NCBI RefSeq assembly: GCF_050947875.1
Contig: NC_134573.1
Coordinates: 35,031,115-35,095,114, forward strand
Direction: 5' to 3'
Origin: Dermacentor variabilis
Lineage: Eukaryota; Arthropoda; Arachnida; Ixodida; Ixodidae
DNA: 64,000 nt
Shown here in pieces: positions 12,201-24,200 of the stretch. Below the pieces are notes generated by a model. The model saw only the letters and a program-made list of their open reading frames with translations. It was not told the origin of the DNA and did no database searches. Position 1 is the first letter of the stretch. The number at the start of each line of letters is the position of its first letter. Position numbers and translations under genes: made by a program.

Positions 12201-15200
12201 CGTTTGGCGGAAGAGACCTGGCAGCAGTTTGGGTCTGCGTGGAATGCTTGTGCTCGACGCATTCAGGTGCCACCTTGACCAGCTGGCTGCATGCAACACT
12301 TACCTTGTCGTGATACCCAGTGGCGTGACATCACAGCTCCAGCCGCTCGATGTTTTTTAACAAGCCAGTGAAAGATAGAATTCAGGTGCTCTAGACCGAA
12401 TGGCTTGTCGGTGGCTGCCACGAATTCATGCCCGCCAATAAAATGAAGCGTGCCTCGCTGCAGGACTTTGCTGGATGGGTGAAAGATGCATGGTGCACGA
12501 TCCCGTCTGCCATGGCCAACAAGGCCTTTAAGAAGTGCAGGATTTCGAATGCCATGGATGAAATGCTTTGGTCTGTTGATTGTGATAAAGAGTTGTCTGA
12601 TAGCAACAATGAGTGGTATCTAGTGCCTCACGAAACTCGTACCGGTGCAGTGAAAAATCTTGGCGGCAAGGTACGCTGCTTCCATTTGTGTTTTTATTCA
12701 TCGAAAATTTAGTGTATTGAGAATAAATCTGTTTTTTTTTTTTCAAATGAGAGAAAATAGTATTTCTATATGAAAGCACGAGGTGCGCGGTATTGTACTC
12801 TTTTCTTTTTTGGTCACGGAAAACGGGTGCACGTTACAATCGAGGGCGCGTTAGAGTAAATACGGTAATACTGTTCGCAGTTACACGTTCGGACAACTGA
12901 GCAGCTTATATAAATAATAAACATCATCTGCTTTCAATTATCTGGAGCACCATGGCAATGACTGTAAGGAAACAAGGGAACAGCGTGTGAACAGATGCCC
13001 ATGCACTGTTATGTTTTCCAAAGGAGACAAGTGTGATACGGCAGGGGTTTGTATTGTTTTAAAGGGATACAAACATGGCGAAATTGACCAAAATATAAAT
13101 ATCAAGAAGTTCATGTTAAATTTACTTTCTTATGCCAACTCATGTCTCGTACATTTATCTTAGTGTGCGATATTGGTGGAAATATTGCAATATTGCAATA
13201 TTAGTTATGTGCTGATGTTTTACTATGTCAGGCTATTGTATACACTAGTGACCTATTGCCAATGCTTTGCAGCTGTTGGTAGGCACTGAAATGCGTGAGC
13301 AGTAAACAATACGCTGTGTAAAAGTGAGCTAGGTACCGTATTTACCCGCGTATAACCCGCCCCTGCGTATAACCCGCACCCCTAACTTTGAACTCGGCGG
13401 AAAAAAAAAAAAAAAAAAACTCGCGTATCACCCGCACGTTTACCTGAAAAAAAAAAAAATGAGCGCTAGAAAGATGCAACTCACACTCAGTGATCATTTC
13501 GTTTTCAGAACATTTATTCAAACGACCGCCACCACGTCACTGGTTATCCGATTCTTAATCGACGCCGCTCTCACTACTGCCATCCGAGGCTTCATCGCCA
13601 CTCTCAAAGACGTAGTCGTCCTCGGAACCATCCAGACTATTACTGATCGCACATTTTTTAAAGCTTTTGCGCACCAAATCGGCCGGTATCGCTTTCCACG
13701 CATCCACGATCCACTGGCACAGCAATGGAATCTCAGGCCTTCGCACGCGTCCCGTCGGTGTGAGGGCGTACATGCCGTCGGCCATCCACTGGGCATACAG
13801 CCGCTTCACGTGTGCCTTGAACGGCTTGTTCAGGCACACGTCGAGTGGCTGTAGCATGGACGTCATGCCGCCAGGTATTATGACGAGGTCGGTGCTGGTC
13901 TCGGCAAGGCGAGCCTTCACCGCATCAGTGCAGTGGCCTCTGAAGGAATCTAGTACGAGCATCGACCGGCGTGCCAGCAAGGCACCTGGTCTTCGCTCCC
14001 AGATTACTCGAAGCCAGTCACCGACTAGGCCACTGTTCATCCACGAATTTTCTTCCGCACGCACAACGATTCCTGGGGGCAGTGGAATGCTAGGTAGCGT
14101 CTTGCGTTTGAAAATCACATACGGGCGCAGTTTCGTGCCGTCAGCCAAAGCGCATAGCATGACTGTGCAGCGCAGCTTGGCATTTCCGCCGGTCAGCACG
14201 CTGACTGATTTGGAGCCCTTTTTTTCCATGGTCGTGTCCATCGGCATCTCAAAGTACACAGGTGTTTGATCAGCATTTCCCACCTGAGACAGCAAATAGC
14301 TGTGCTCCTTCCGAAGTGCGATCACATATCGTTGAAAGTTCAACAACTTTTCCTCGTAGGCTTCAGGAAGCCGCTGGCACATGGTTGTTCGCCGCCGCAT
14401 AGAAAATCCATGTCTTCGCATGAAGCGCTGAAGCCATCCACGGCTTGCACGAAACTCACGTGGAATGTTCAATTCCCGGGCCAACTTCAGGGCTTCCATT
14501 TGCGCCATCTCAGTCGAAACAGCGTGGCCACGACTTCTCTGCTCCTCAATGAACTTCGCAAGCTGCGTCTCGAGGTGGGGGTACGCGCCAGTCTTCGGAC
14601 CCCGAAACGCTCGCCTGTTCCGGTTCGTTGCTTCGAGACTCTCTTTTTTCTTCCTCCAGTCGCGAATGCACGACTCGTCGACGTCATGCTGTCTTGCAGC
14701 AGCTCTGTTGCCGATTTCTTCGGCAGCGGCTATAATCTTTAGCTTCTCTTTCGCTGTGAAACACTGCCGTCGAGTCGCACTCATGATGCCAAAACAAAGC
14801 AGGCAAACAGTGCAAACTGGGGTAAGTACACTAAACAGCGCCTAACGCGAGGCTCAACAATGCTGGCCTTTCGTTGGCCCTTCATCGGCTTGACAAGCGT
14901 CGATGACGATGGGGATGGCGGACTACACGGGGAGGCCGCCGCACATTGCGGTGAAGCCGACCCCCCCCCTCCCAAGGAAAAAATTCGCAGATAACCCGCA
15001 CCCCCACTTTTTAAACGCGTTTTTTCACATTTTGGTGCGGGTTATACGCGAATAAATACGGTACTATTTATTTACAAGAATTTATTGAGCAGAAGTTATC
15101 AGCCCTATGCATTCACATGGCAACGGATGTCCCCGTGTGATAACTGCAGCTATCCTGTACCAGTAAGTGCTTTGAAGTGAATAGCTGTCTTTGGCTCTTT

Positions 15201-18200
15201 CAGCAGTTTTCTTTGTAGGTCAGTGGCACGACTGTAGGCCGGACTTGGGGCTGGGTGGGCGAGGAAATGTGGCAATGGAAAGGGCACGTTGAGTTGTGAA
15301 GAGCGACGAGGGGGAAAACTGGAAGGCTGAGCTCTTGCGGTGGGGATGGGCGCTAAAGGGAGGGGTGGCTCGTAAGTCACCAGAAGGCGAGGGAAAGGGC
15401 ATGTGCTTTCTGGCAATGGACTTGGGAGGAGGGGCGGCACTGTCGCCTGCCTGCTTGTTCCTTCGGGGCATTTACTTATAGCAGTCGAACATTGTCAATG
15501 GTTTGTGCATCATTTTTCTGTGCCTTGTGTATTGAGACAGGCATGTACCCGGGGGGGGGGCGCAGGAACGTACCCCCCCCCTCGAATCTAATGGCTCATT
15601 CACACCGGCGGCTTGAGAAGGTCGCGCGACCATTTGCGACCAACAAGCGACCGAAGGTGACTGATGTTCACACCGGCAAGCCCGGCTGAACGTGACCCGC
15701 AACTCGCAATCCCGGAGATTATCGTTCTCAGCGAGAACTCTTGGAATCTATGGTGGCGTGCACTTTGTATTTGCCGCGACGCGGGAGGAGGCCAGATGTA
15801 GACACATGAAAGATCACTTCCGGTGCGCCGCTGATTGGTTTATCAGTCTTGCGACCACGTTTGCGCGACTGAAAAATCGAGCAGCGAGCAACCGGCCTGA
15901 AATGGTCACTTTTTGAGAAAAGCGACAATTTGCGACTGGTCGCTTTGCAACCAACTTGGTCGCGCGACCACTGTCAGTCGCTGGTGCGAATGAGCCTTAA
16001 GCTGCATAACCTCCTCATCCCACCTCCACCCATGCTACCACTCCTCACACACATTCCCGAAGCCCCGTCAAATCAATCTTGAGACTTGACAGCAATTCAG
16101 TGGTCAACATTTTGCTGCCTTTTTCACTCCTTTTAGATGCCGGTAGTTATTGGCATCTCCTGGGATGTGAAGGCCAGTTCTCTCGATTCGGTGCCTGCGC
16201 AATTAACTCGAGATCCATTCAGTTGTCACCATCTATTAAAACGGTCGATCGCATGCATCGCTGTTGCTTCGCTGGTTCAACCTTCTTTGTTTAGACTGAT
16301 CCAGGGACCAGGAGAGGAATTCAATTTGTACTCGGCTTGTCTGTATGCTCGTGGAACTAGTTGCGGCTGGAGACAACGCCAGTTGCGCTTAACTTTTCCT
16401 TTTGCTTCATTATTTCCTTGAGTGATGGCTTGCCACGATGCTGGCAGATCCTCGGGGCCGTATACCCGTCATATAGGTTAGATAAGGTGGAAAATACGAT
16501 CATGCGAAATAGCGTCCATTATGAAACCCTGCAGTAACTTAAACCTATAGGCAATATGAATGTCACCCGTACCCTGTCCGGTTTTTCCCTAATTGTACAG
16601 CACTTTTCATGCAAAATTGGCAACTGGAAACAAGAGTCACAAGGTGTTGAGAAATTAAGCGATCTACAAAGGGAGAGCTAAGGCAACAGCTAAACAGGAA
16701 GGAAAAACGAAAATTAACTAATTTAACCATTGTTTCTGAAAATTTTTATGGATCAACATCTTTTTATTTAAAAAGGCACTTGAGAAGACACCTGCCGGAA
16801 GTGGAGAAGGATTCCGTGTATTTTGAATGACAATTCTACCATTATCAGTCTAACCGCTGACGTAGCCAGTTCTCCGCTATGCTTATGTGGGTGTTTTTCC
16901 AACGTTCCCCGGTGGGCGCAGTACGTCCAGAACCACCGCGTCCTGCACTGTACACGATTGTATGGACTGGTGGCCATGCATCGTTGTGCAACTTCTCAAT
17001 AACATCACGAGTCGATTTTGGCACTTAACCTGGTGGAGCAGTAAATGAGGGATCCAAAAGAACTGATTGTTCCACAAATATATATTTCTCTATATTTCTT
17101 CCAGAGCTAATTAAAAAAAAAGAATGCTATTAGAAAACCTTATTTTATACTTTCGCTTGTTTATTTATTCTTGGCAGTGTTCTTCCTGTGCTTCTTTCCT
17201 GCTCGAGTCCATTTCAGGTGGTTCCTCGTTTGTCAAGCTAAGGAGAGGTGTATCTTACAGGCGTACACCTGTGAAATACACCTTATTTCATTTTTCTTTT
17301 GCTGGTTTACGCATCTTTATGGCGAACGGTGGGCATTCACATTTGTACTCGTAAAGTACTCCCCCCTCTTGTTTTCACAGAAAGGTTACCTTGGGTTGCC
17401 CCCCTCCCGAAAAATATCCTGAGTGCGTGCCTGATTCGAGAGAAACAAATATTCAACCACTTCAAAGAGTGAATGCTCAAGTCAAGTACGAGTGGAATAT
17501 TGCGCAAACTACAATCAGTGACCAATGTTTTGGACAGCTGATATTTCGGACGTGCCCAACAGTTCGGATACGTTCGCTGCACCGCCGTGTACCCCATACA
17601 GCCAATGTATGAGGACGTCTGATTTCGGACACTGAAACCCTTTGCTGTCTGACTTTCCAAACTTTTTCTGTGTGACCACAGGGCCGAAACTACATCCATC
17701 AAAATCGCCACTGCCAACATTTTGGTTTTCAGCGCTCTCGCATGTTGATCTGGTGCCAGCTGTAGCTGTTCGTTGCCATGCTTTTTCATTGAAAGGATTT
17801 GCTGTTGTCAGAAATGATGCTGACTCCACCTTTGTCATCCTCGCTGTTGGAAAAGGAAGCTGCCATCATCAAGCAGGCTGAGAGTGGCCAGTCACACCAA
17901 CGGGAGCAAGGAGTTTTCCAAGCAGACAATTTTGTATTTCCTCAAAAGTAAGGTGAAAATCTTGGAAGTGGCAAAAGTTAGGTTAATTTCAGGTCTGCGG
18001 TTGGCATGCTTGCAGATGTGTGGAAGGAAGTGACAAAACACATTTTGCAGCTGTTATTGCCATGCGGACTTCACACTTGGTGCATACTGAGGCGGTGATT
18101 TCATCCGAAGACGACAACAGCCTGCTGGATCAGTCTCCTCCCGTTGACTTTGTGACCGACAGCCTATGCGTTGCTGGTGTTGTGATTCTCACTGAGATAA

Positions 18201-21200
18201 CATTTGAATGATTTGCCTATGCTGACATTGCGTGACCTAAAATTGTCTGTCAAATTAGCGATATGGATTGGGACGACTCCGAAACTGCAAATCAGGAGCC
18301 AGTGCCATCGCTGCTGACGAGCCCTGAATTAGTGAGAGTGGTGATTACGGTGCCATCAGTATAGTGATGACATGACCGTAGCGGAAATTCATACACTTTA
18401 TTGCATGCATGCAGGACATGTACAAAAGCAAATTAATTCATTTTTCGAGCCACTAGGGCAGTAAAAGGGAGCATTCTGACTGGCGTTGAAGACCCCAGTT
18501 ATGATGGCATCGGCTACTTTGATGTCACCCGCTGACGACATGTCAATGGCTCTTTTCAGAGCTATCTCAGGGACGCAATGGCAGAGTTGTGATGGTCTCC
18601 CGCGTTGTCCTTGACCTTTGCCATCCGAGAAATAGCTGTCAAATAGTGCGTTTTTCTGCATGCATGCATTAGTTTTTGTTTCTCGGATGTTTTTATGGTT
18701 CCTAGAGAGACCAAAAAAGTCGGATGTTCGCTGTCATATTCATATTTGAAATTACAAATATTCACACACCTCTATAAACTAGCTACCTTACATGACCCTT
18801 GTTGATAGCACCTGGGTAGCTGCATGGTGGTTGTTTTCAACTAGTGCGTTTGTTGCACAATCCATGGAAGATCAGTTTTTGTGCAGCTTTTGCAGAATGC
18901 AAAAACGGCGCACATTGGTGCAGTGGAAAGCTATTCTTGTTCTCTTGGTCCATCTTGTAATTTGATGTTTGCATAATTAGACCTTTACTCTCCACGAAGT
19001 GCCGATTAATGAGATTCTACTGTATCTGTTAGGTGGCCTGACGAAATGAGTTGATTAGCAGACTGATATTGAAGTAAGCTCAAATAGCAGGGGTGTTGAA
19101 ATACCCTTAGAAATGGCCGCAAGAACATGGAGAATGTCACATGTCAATTTATCTCCGAATTGAATTTGTTCCAGACGAATGTTGTTCTGAGTGCTTTTCA
19201 AGTATTTGGGTGTGCTTTATTACAGTTAAATCTCGTTACTACGGACTTAATGAACTTTTCAGATCAACAAGATTTTCAGAAATCCGCAACTGACTTCTTA
19301 TGGTTTCAGTGTAAAAGTATTTCAGTACTACATGCTTCAGAATACCGAACTTTTCAGAATAACGATCGTTATTCAGTTTCCGTGTCACGTTAACAACGCC
19401 TCAGTACTAAGAACTTGTGTTTCAAAATCTGGGGAATCTTAAATTTCCGTGTATCTTTCACGGTGTGGGGACCCCTTTTGGACCCCTGTCTCCTGTTCGC
19501 GCATGACTTGGGCCATTCGCCTGCGCGACGCGGAGCCTGCTGCTTGCGCGCACGGCTCACGTTACGCCGCACACCACGCGTAAGAACAGTGCCTAAAGAG
19601 CGGGCCCCTCTTGCCCTCTCTTCGGCTTCTCTCTCCTTCAGCATAGGAGGTGCGCGGGCGCTTTCGCCCGGAGAGATTGACTTTCGGTGCTCTTGGCTGT
19701 CGGACGTGCTGACCGTCTTGGTCCCGCGCCCCTCTGAGCAAGGCGGCCCCCTTTTGTGTGGCCAACCTGCTCGGAAGAGCCAGCGTGGCGGAGCAGACTT
19801 CCCGGCAGCTTCCACCCGTAGTCTGCGACTGCCACCCCAGTGCCGTATTCCTGTAGGTGACCTCGTCCTCAGGTGCTATCATGTGCTGAGTGACGCAACA
19901 AAGGGCATCTCAGCCTCTCTGTCAGCCAAGTGGTCGGGCCCATACCAAGTGGAGACCAAAATGTCGCCTCTTGTTTATAAGCTGGTGGATTCAAACGGTA
20001 GACCATCCGGCGGTCCAGTGAACGTTTCTGACCTCAAACCTTTCGTTGCCAGAAGCAGCAACTGGGAAGAGGAAGAGACACAGCAAGCGCAACCGAGCAA
20101 GACGGCGGATCTCAATCCGTGCACTCGCTGGTATAACTTGCGAAAGCGCTCTTAGTCTCCGCTTCTCGCTGGTAGGCAGAGGGACCTTATTCCCCGCCGA
20201 GCTGGCAAGCGGAGAGGTGTGACTATAGCGTGAACGCACGCGTTAAAGCGAAAAAAGGCACGCATTAGCCGAATAAGATGCTTTTCGTAGTGCGCAGCTT
20301 CTGCTGAGGGCCGTGGTAAACCAAAGTGATCCGCGAGCACGCTGGCGTGAGCTGTGAAAGCGGACTTAGCCGTTGCCTTACTGCTCGCACCCGGGGAACT
20401 TTATCCTCCAGTGGCTCTCGAGTGCCATGAAAGGCACAGTTAGCGTTTCAGTGCTGGCCGGAGGGACGCATGAGGCTACCATAAGCCCAATATGCCCCTT
20501 TCCGTAAGCCTCCTCCTTCCCTCTGGCAGCCGCCTGCAAAGGTGAATGCGCCAGAATGATGCGTGATTGGCAAGCTGACGGATGCAGTGTGAGCTTCGTG
20601 TTCTGTGTGTGAACATTGTCATCGGACTGTGAGATTTGCTTGTAGTGTTGTTATTATAATCGGAGTGCGGATTAGTTGTGTGAAGTGTTGGTTGTCAGAC
20701 TGGTGCTACACGGACGCCAACAATGAACCCGTCCCAACACGCCTCGAGGACGACGACCGACTCGCCCAGGTCTCACAGGAGCTGTCGCCGCCGCCGCGGG
20801 CGTCTCCAGTCGCAAGCCATTCGAGAAGCCACTGCGGTCGCACTCGCTCCTGAGACCACAGCACGACCCGTGGTCCAAGCTGGCGCTGTTACCACCTCCG
20901 CATCCTTCCAGGTGCGGTCGTTGTCTGTGTCTCCACAGCCAGCTGCCCGTTTGCCTTCACGCCGCCATGTCGCTACCTGGGCCTTCCAATCCGGTTCCGA
21001 AGCACCACTTTGCTTCGTGTCGACGAAACGGTGGAAGGAACAAAGAAAGGTGGAGAACCACATGAGCGGGCGAGACATCCCACGCATTTTTCGCGGCCGC
21101 ACGGTATCAGCCATGGTCGAGGCCTCGGGCGGAGCCGTCATGGCCCCGGACCCTTCGGCAGTGTACTGCGGCGTGTGCGATGTGCTGCGGCTGTGTGCTG

Positions 21201-24200
21201 CCCATGACTCCAGCGGGGTGCACAAGCTTCACGTGAGGGGGACAGAGCCAGCTGCCGAGGAGTCCGGGGCGGATCCAGCCTCACAGGTGCTGCAGAACAC
21301 GGACCCGGATGTCAACCCTGCCCTGCTGCGTTCCGTTGTTGGCGCTCTCGCCTCAGACCCTGTGTTCGCGGCGACCATCGCGGCAGCTGTGCAGCAGGCG
21401 ACGGCGCTGGCGCCCCTCCCCAACTCCTTCCCTTCGCCGGAAGCCGGAGGCATCGACCCTGCGAGAGAGAGTCTCGACTTCGATATTTTCGCTTGAGAAA
21501 ATAAAAACAGGTCAGCCGTCAGCTTCGCCATTGATTCCGGTCGGCTTCCTCATGGGCCGGCCCGAGTCTTCAGGAGGGGGGGGGGAGATGTGGGGACCCC
21601 TTTTGGACCCCTGTCTCCTGTTCACGCGCGACTTGGGCCATTCGCCCGCGCGATCGCTGGGGACACGCAGTTCCAAGCCTTATTTTGGATAGCGTACATT
21701 CCCCGCAGCCGCTGGCGCCAGCGCGACGCGGAGCCTGCTGCTTGCGCACACGGCTCACGTTACGCCGCGCGTAAGAACCATGCCTAAGGAGCGGGCCCCT
21801 CTCGCCCTCTCTTCGGCTTCTCTCTCCTTCAGCATCGGAGGTGCGCGTGCGCTTTCGCCCGGAGAGATTGACTTTCGGTGCTCTTGGCTGTCGGACGTGC
21901 GGACCCTCTTGGTCCCGCACCCCTCTGAGCAAGGCGGCCCCCTTTTGTGTGGCGAACCTGCTCAAAAGAGCCAGCGTGGCGGAGCAGACTTCCCGGGAGC
22001 TTCCACCCGTAGTCTGCGACTGCCACCCCAGTGCCGTATTCCTGTACTGTACTCTCATTTTGTACATAGCAGGGAATAAATGCCCATTCGTTGGTGCCAC
22101 GGCTGGAGTCGTTTCTACGCCTTGCCGGTGAGTCAGCAAGCCCGCCGCGGCGCCCCTTTGCGTGCGCTGCGGAGTTGGGACGAGCTACGTGTCTCCTTAG
22201 ACCTTAGCCAGCCGGGTCAGGGCACATTAGCGCGGAAGCCCCACAACAGCAGCTGAAACAGTAGGCTAGCAGACGACTAGGCACAGAAAACTGGTGCTGC
22301 AAGTCATGCGTTCAGAAAACCTGAGACAGTGCTCAATAAAAAAGAAAAAGTTGGGGAAAATTTTTGATCTACAGTCGAACCCGGATATATCGAACCTGCA
22401 TATTGCGAATTGGCTATATCGAACACACAGTTTACCCCCTTGAAAATAGTATGTAAAAGTAGAGGACAATTGCGTAGTATATCGAATTCCATTTTTGTCG
22501 GACATTCAATATATCGAACACCGTGCCGCACCGCGCCTCTGGAAGGTGCGCCTTTTCCAAAGACATTCGTGTCTGGTCCTCAGGGGAAAACATTTCTGCA
22601 GTCAGTCAGCAGGCTCCTCCTCTGCACATGCGTGGCCGTCGCCTAGCGACGGAGACACAGAGCCTCTCCCCCTTTCTTGCGCCCCACCGGCGCGAGCTCC
22701 GTCGCTCCTCCTGTACCGCTGGCGTGTGCATTGGGCAAGGCCATTGGAGCTCAGCGAAGAGAGTGTGCGGCATTGAGACGCGGCGACGTTTCCAAGCCAC
22801 GCTTCCTGGGAAAAGGAAGAGAGAGTAAGGGGTCGGCACGGTCGCTGCCCGAGAGGGCTCAAAAAACTAAGCATAGCGAAGCGGCAATTGCACCCACAGC
22901 ACCTTCGGCGGCATATACCACCGATCTTTTCCCCCGCTCTCTTCTTTCTTTTCCTTTGTCGTTCCTTCGCAGCCGTGCTGACTGCCGCTCAAACGTTGGT
23001 TCTTTATCCTATGAACAGGCTTCGCTCGAACTGTTTTATCTGCGCATCGCGCGATTTCTTGTATGTACCTGTGCTTCAACGTGCCGTGTGTAGCATGTAT
23101 GGTTGCATCATCTGGTGAGCTATGGCATCCACGGACATAAAAAAGAGGAAGAATCTGGATTTTGCAAGAAAGTTTGAGGTAGTCCGGCGTGTCGAGAATG
23201 GAGAAAAGTCCTCCGTGGCAGACACATTCGGCATTCCGCGGTGTACTTTAAGTATGTTGTTAAAGAACGAGCAGGACATCAAGCTTAAAGCAGGTGAGGA
23301 AAGTCGCTCGGGAGCGTGTCTTGTGCGCCCTGCTGCTTTTGACAAAGTGAAGAAGGCATTCTATACGTGGTTTCTTGAAATCCGAGCGAAAAATATTTCC
23401 GTGGATGGCCCGATGTTGATCGAAAAAGCCAAATGGTTTGCTACGGCTCTTGCTGAAGAGAACTTTTGCGGTGGCACTGGATGGCTGCAACGGTTTAAAA
23501 ACCGCCACGGCATTGTAGGAAAGGCCATTTCAGACTAAAGTGGGGCTGTCAGCAGGCAGGAGATGCAGCAGTGGCTTTCTGAGGAGTGGCCGAAGATCAC
23601 TGCGAAGTTTTCGCCTGCAGAAATCTTCAATGCAGACGAAAATGGTCTCTTTTGGCAAATGTTGCCGAATAAGACACTCGCTTTTCGTGGAACCTCGTGT
23701 CACGGCAGTAAAATGAGCAAAGTGCGTGTGTCGGTACTAGTTGCAGCCAACATGGACGGCTCGTGCAAGCTACGGCCATTTGTGATCAAGAAGAGCAAGT
23801 CACCGCGCTGCTTCAAGAACTGTAAACAGCTTCCCGTCCGCTACGGCTGTAATAGGAAGGCCTGGACGACACGTCAACTTTTTGTTGAATGGCTGCAGGC
23901 TTGGGACGCTGAGTTGGGCAAGTCGGGCCGCCGAGTTTGCCTTCTGGTAGACAACTGTTCGGCCCATCAAATGACTTGCAAGCTGCAGTATATCGAACTG
24001 AAGTTTCTCCCGCTGAACATCACAGCGAGACTGCAGCCCCTCGACCAGGGTATCATAAAGGCATTCAAGGTAGGCTATCGGAAGCAACTTATTCAACGGC
24101 TCCTCGTAAACCTTCGCATGGGAACCGATCTCAAGATTGACCTGCTCGGCGCTATCCAGATGATTACCGGCGCTTGGGGCGACTTGAAGCAGGCCACAGT

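Larger units (their letters stand above)
19464..22245 (+). mobile_element. Deleted Ty3-type LTR retrotransposon inside the 19223-25450 element
   Basis: Two copies of an LTR starting TGTGGGGACCCCTTTTGG occur at 19464 and 21589. A polypurine tract (AGGAGGGGGGGGGGAGA) directly precedes the second. The first LTR copy is cut off near 19855 and runs straight into the C-terminal end of a Ty3-type integrase. Gag, protease, RT, RNase H and most of integrase are therefore missing. The flanks ACGG (19460-19463) and ACAG (22246-22249) look like a 4-bp target duplication with one mismatch. Between pol and the polypurine tract lies an extra 257-codon ORF. Confidence 0.8.

Noticed and set aside
18398..18661. 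An 87-codon minus ORF between GCATGCATGCA motifs
   Set aside because: No domain and no paired ends identified; it may be part of an unrecognised repeat.
19415..20155. A 246-codon + ORF as a single gene
   Set aside because: The first about 145 codons are LTR sequence that recurs at 21589. Only the final about 100 codons are integrase-derived.
21570..22139. A 189-codon minus ORF
   Set aside because: It lies in the LTR, and a matching antisense ORF appears in the other LTR copy; no domain.
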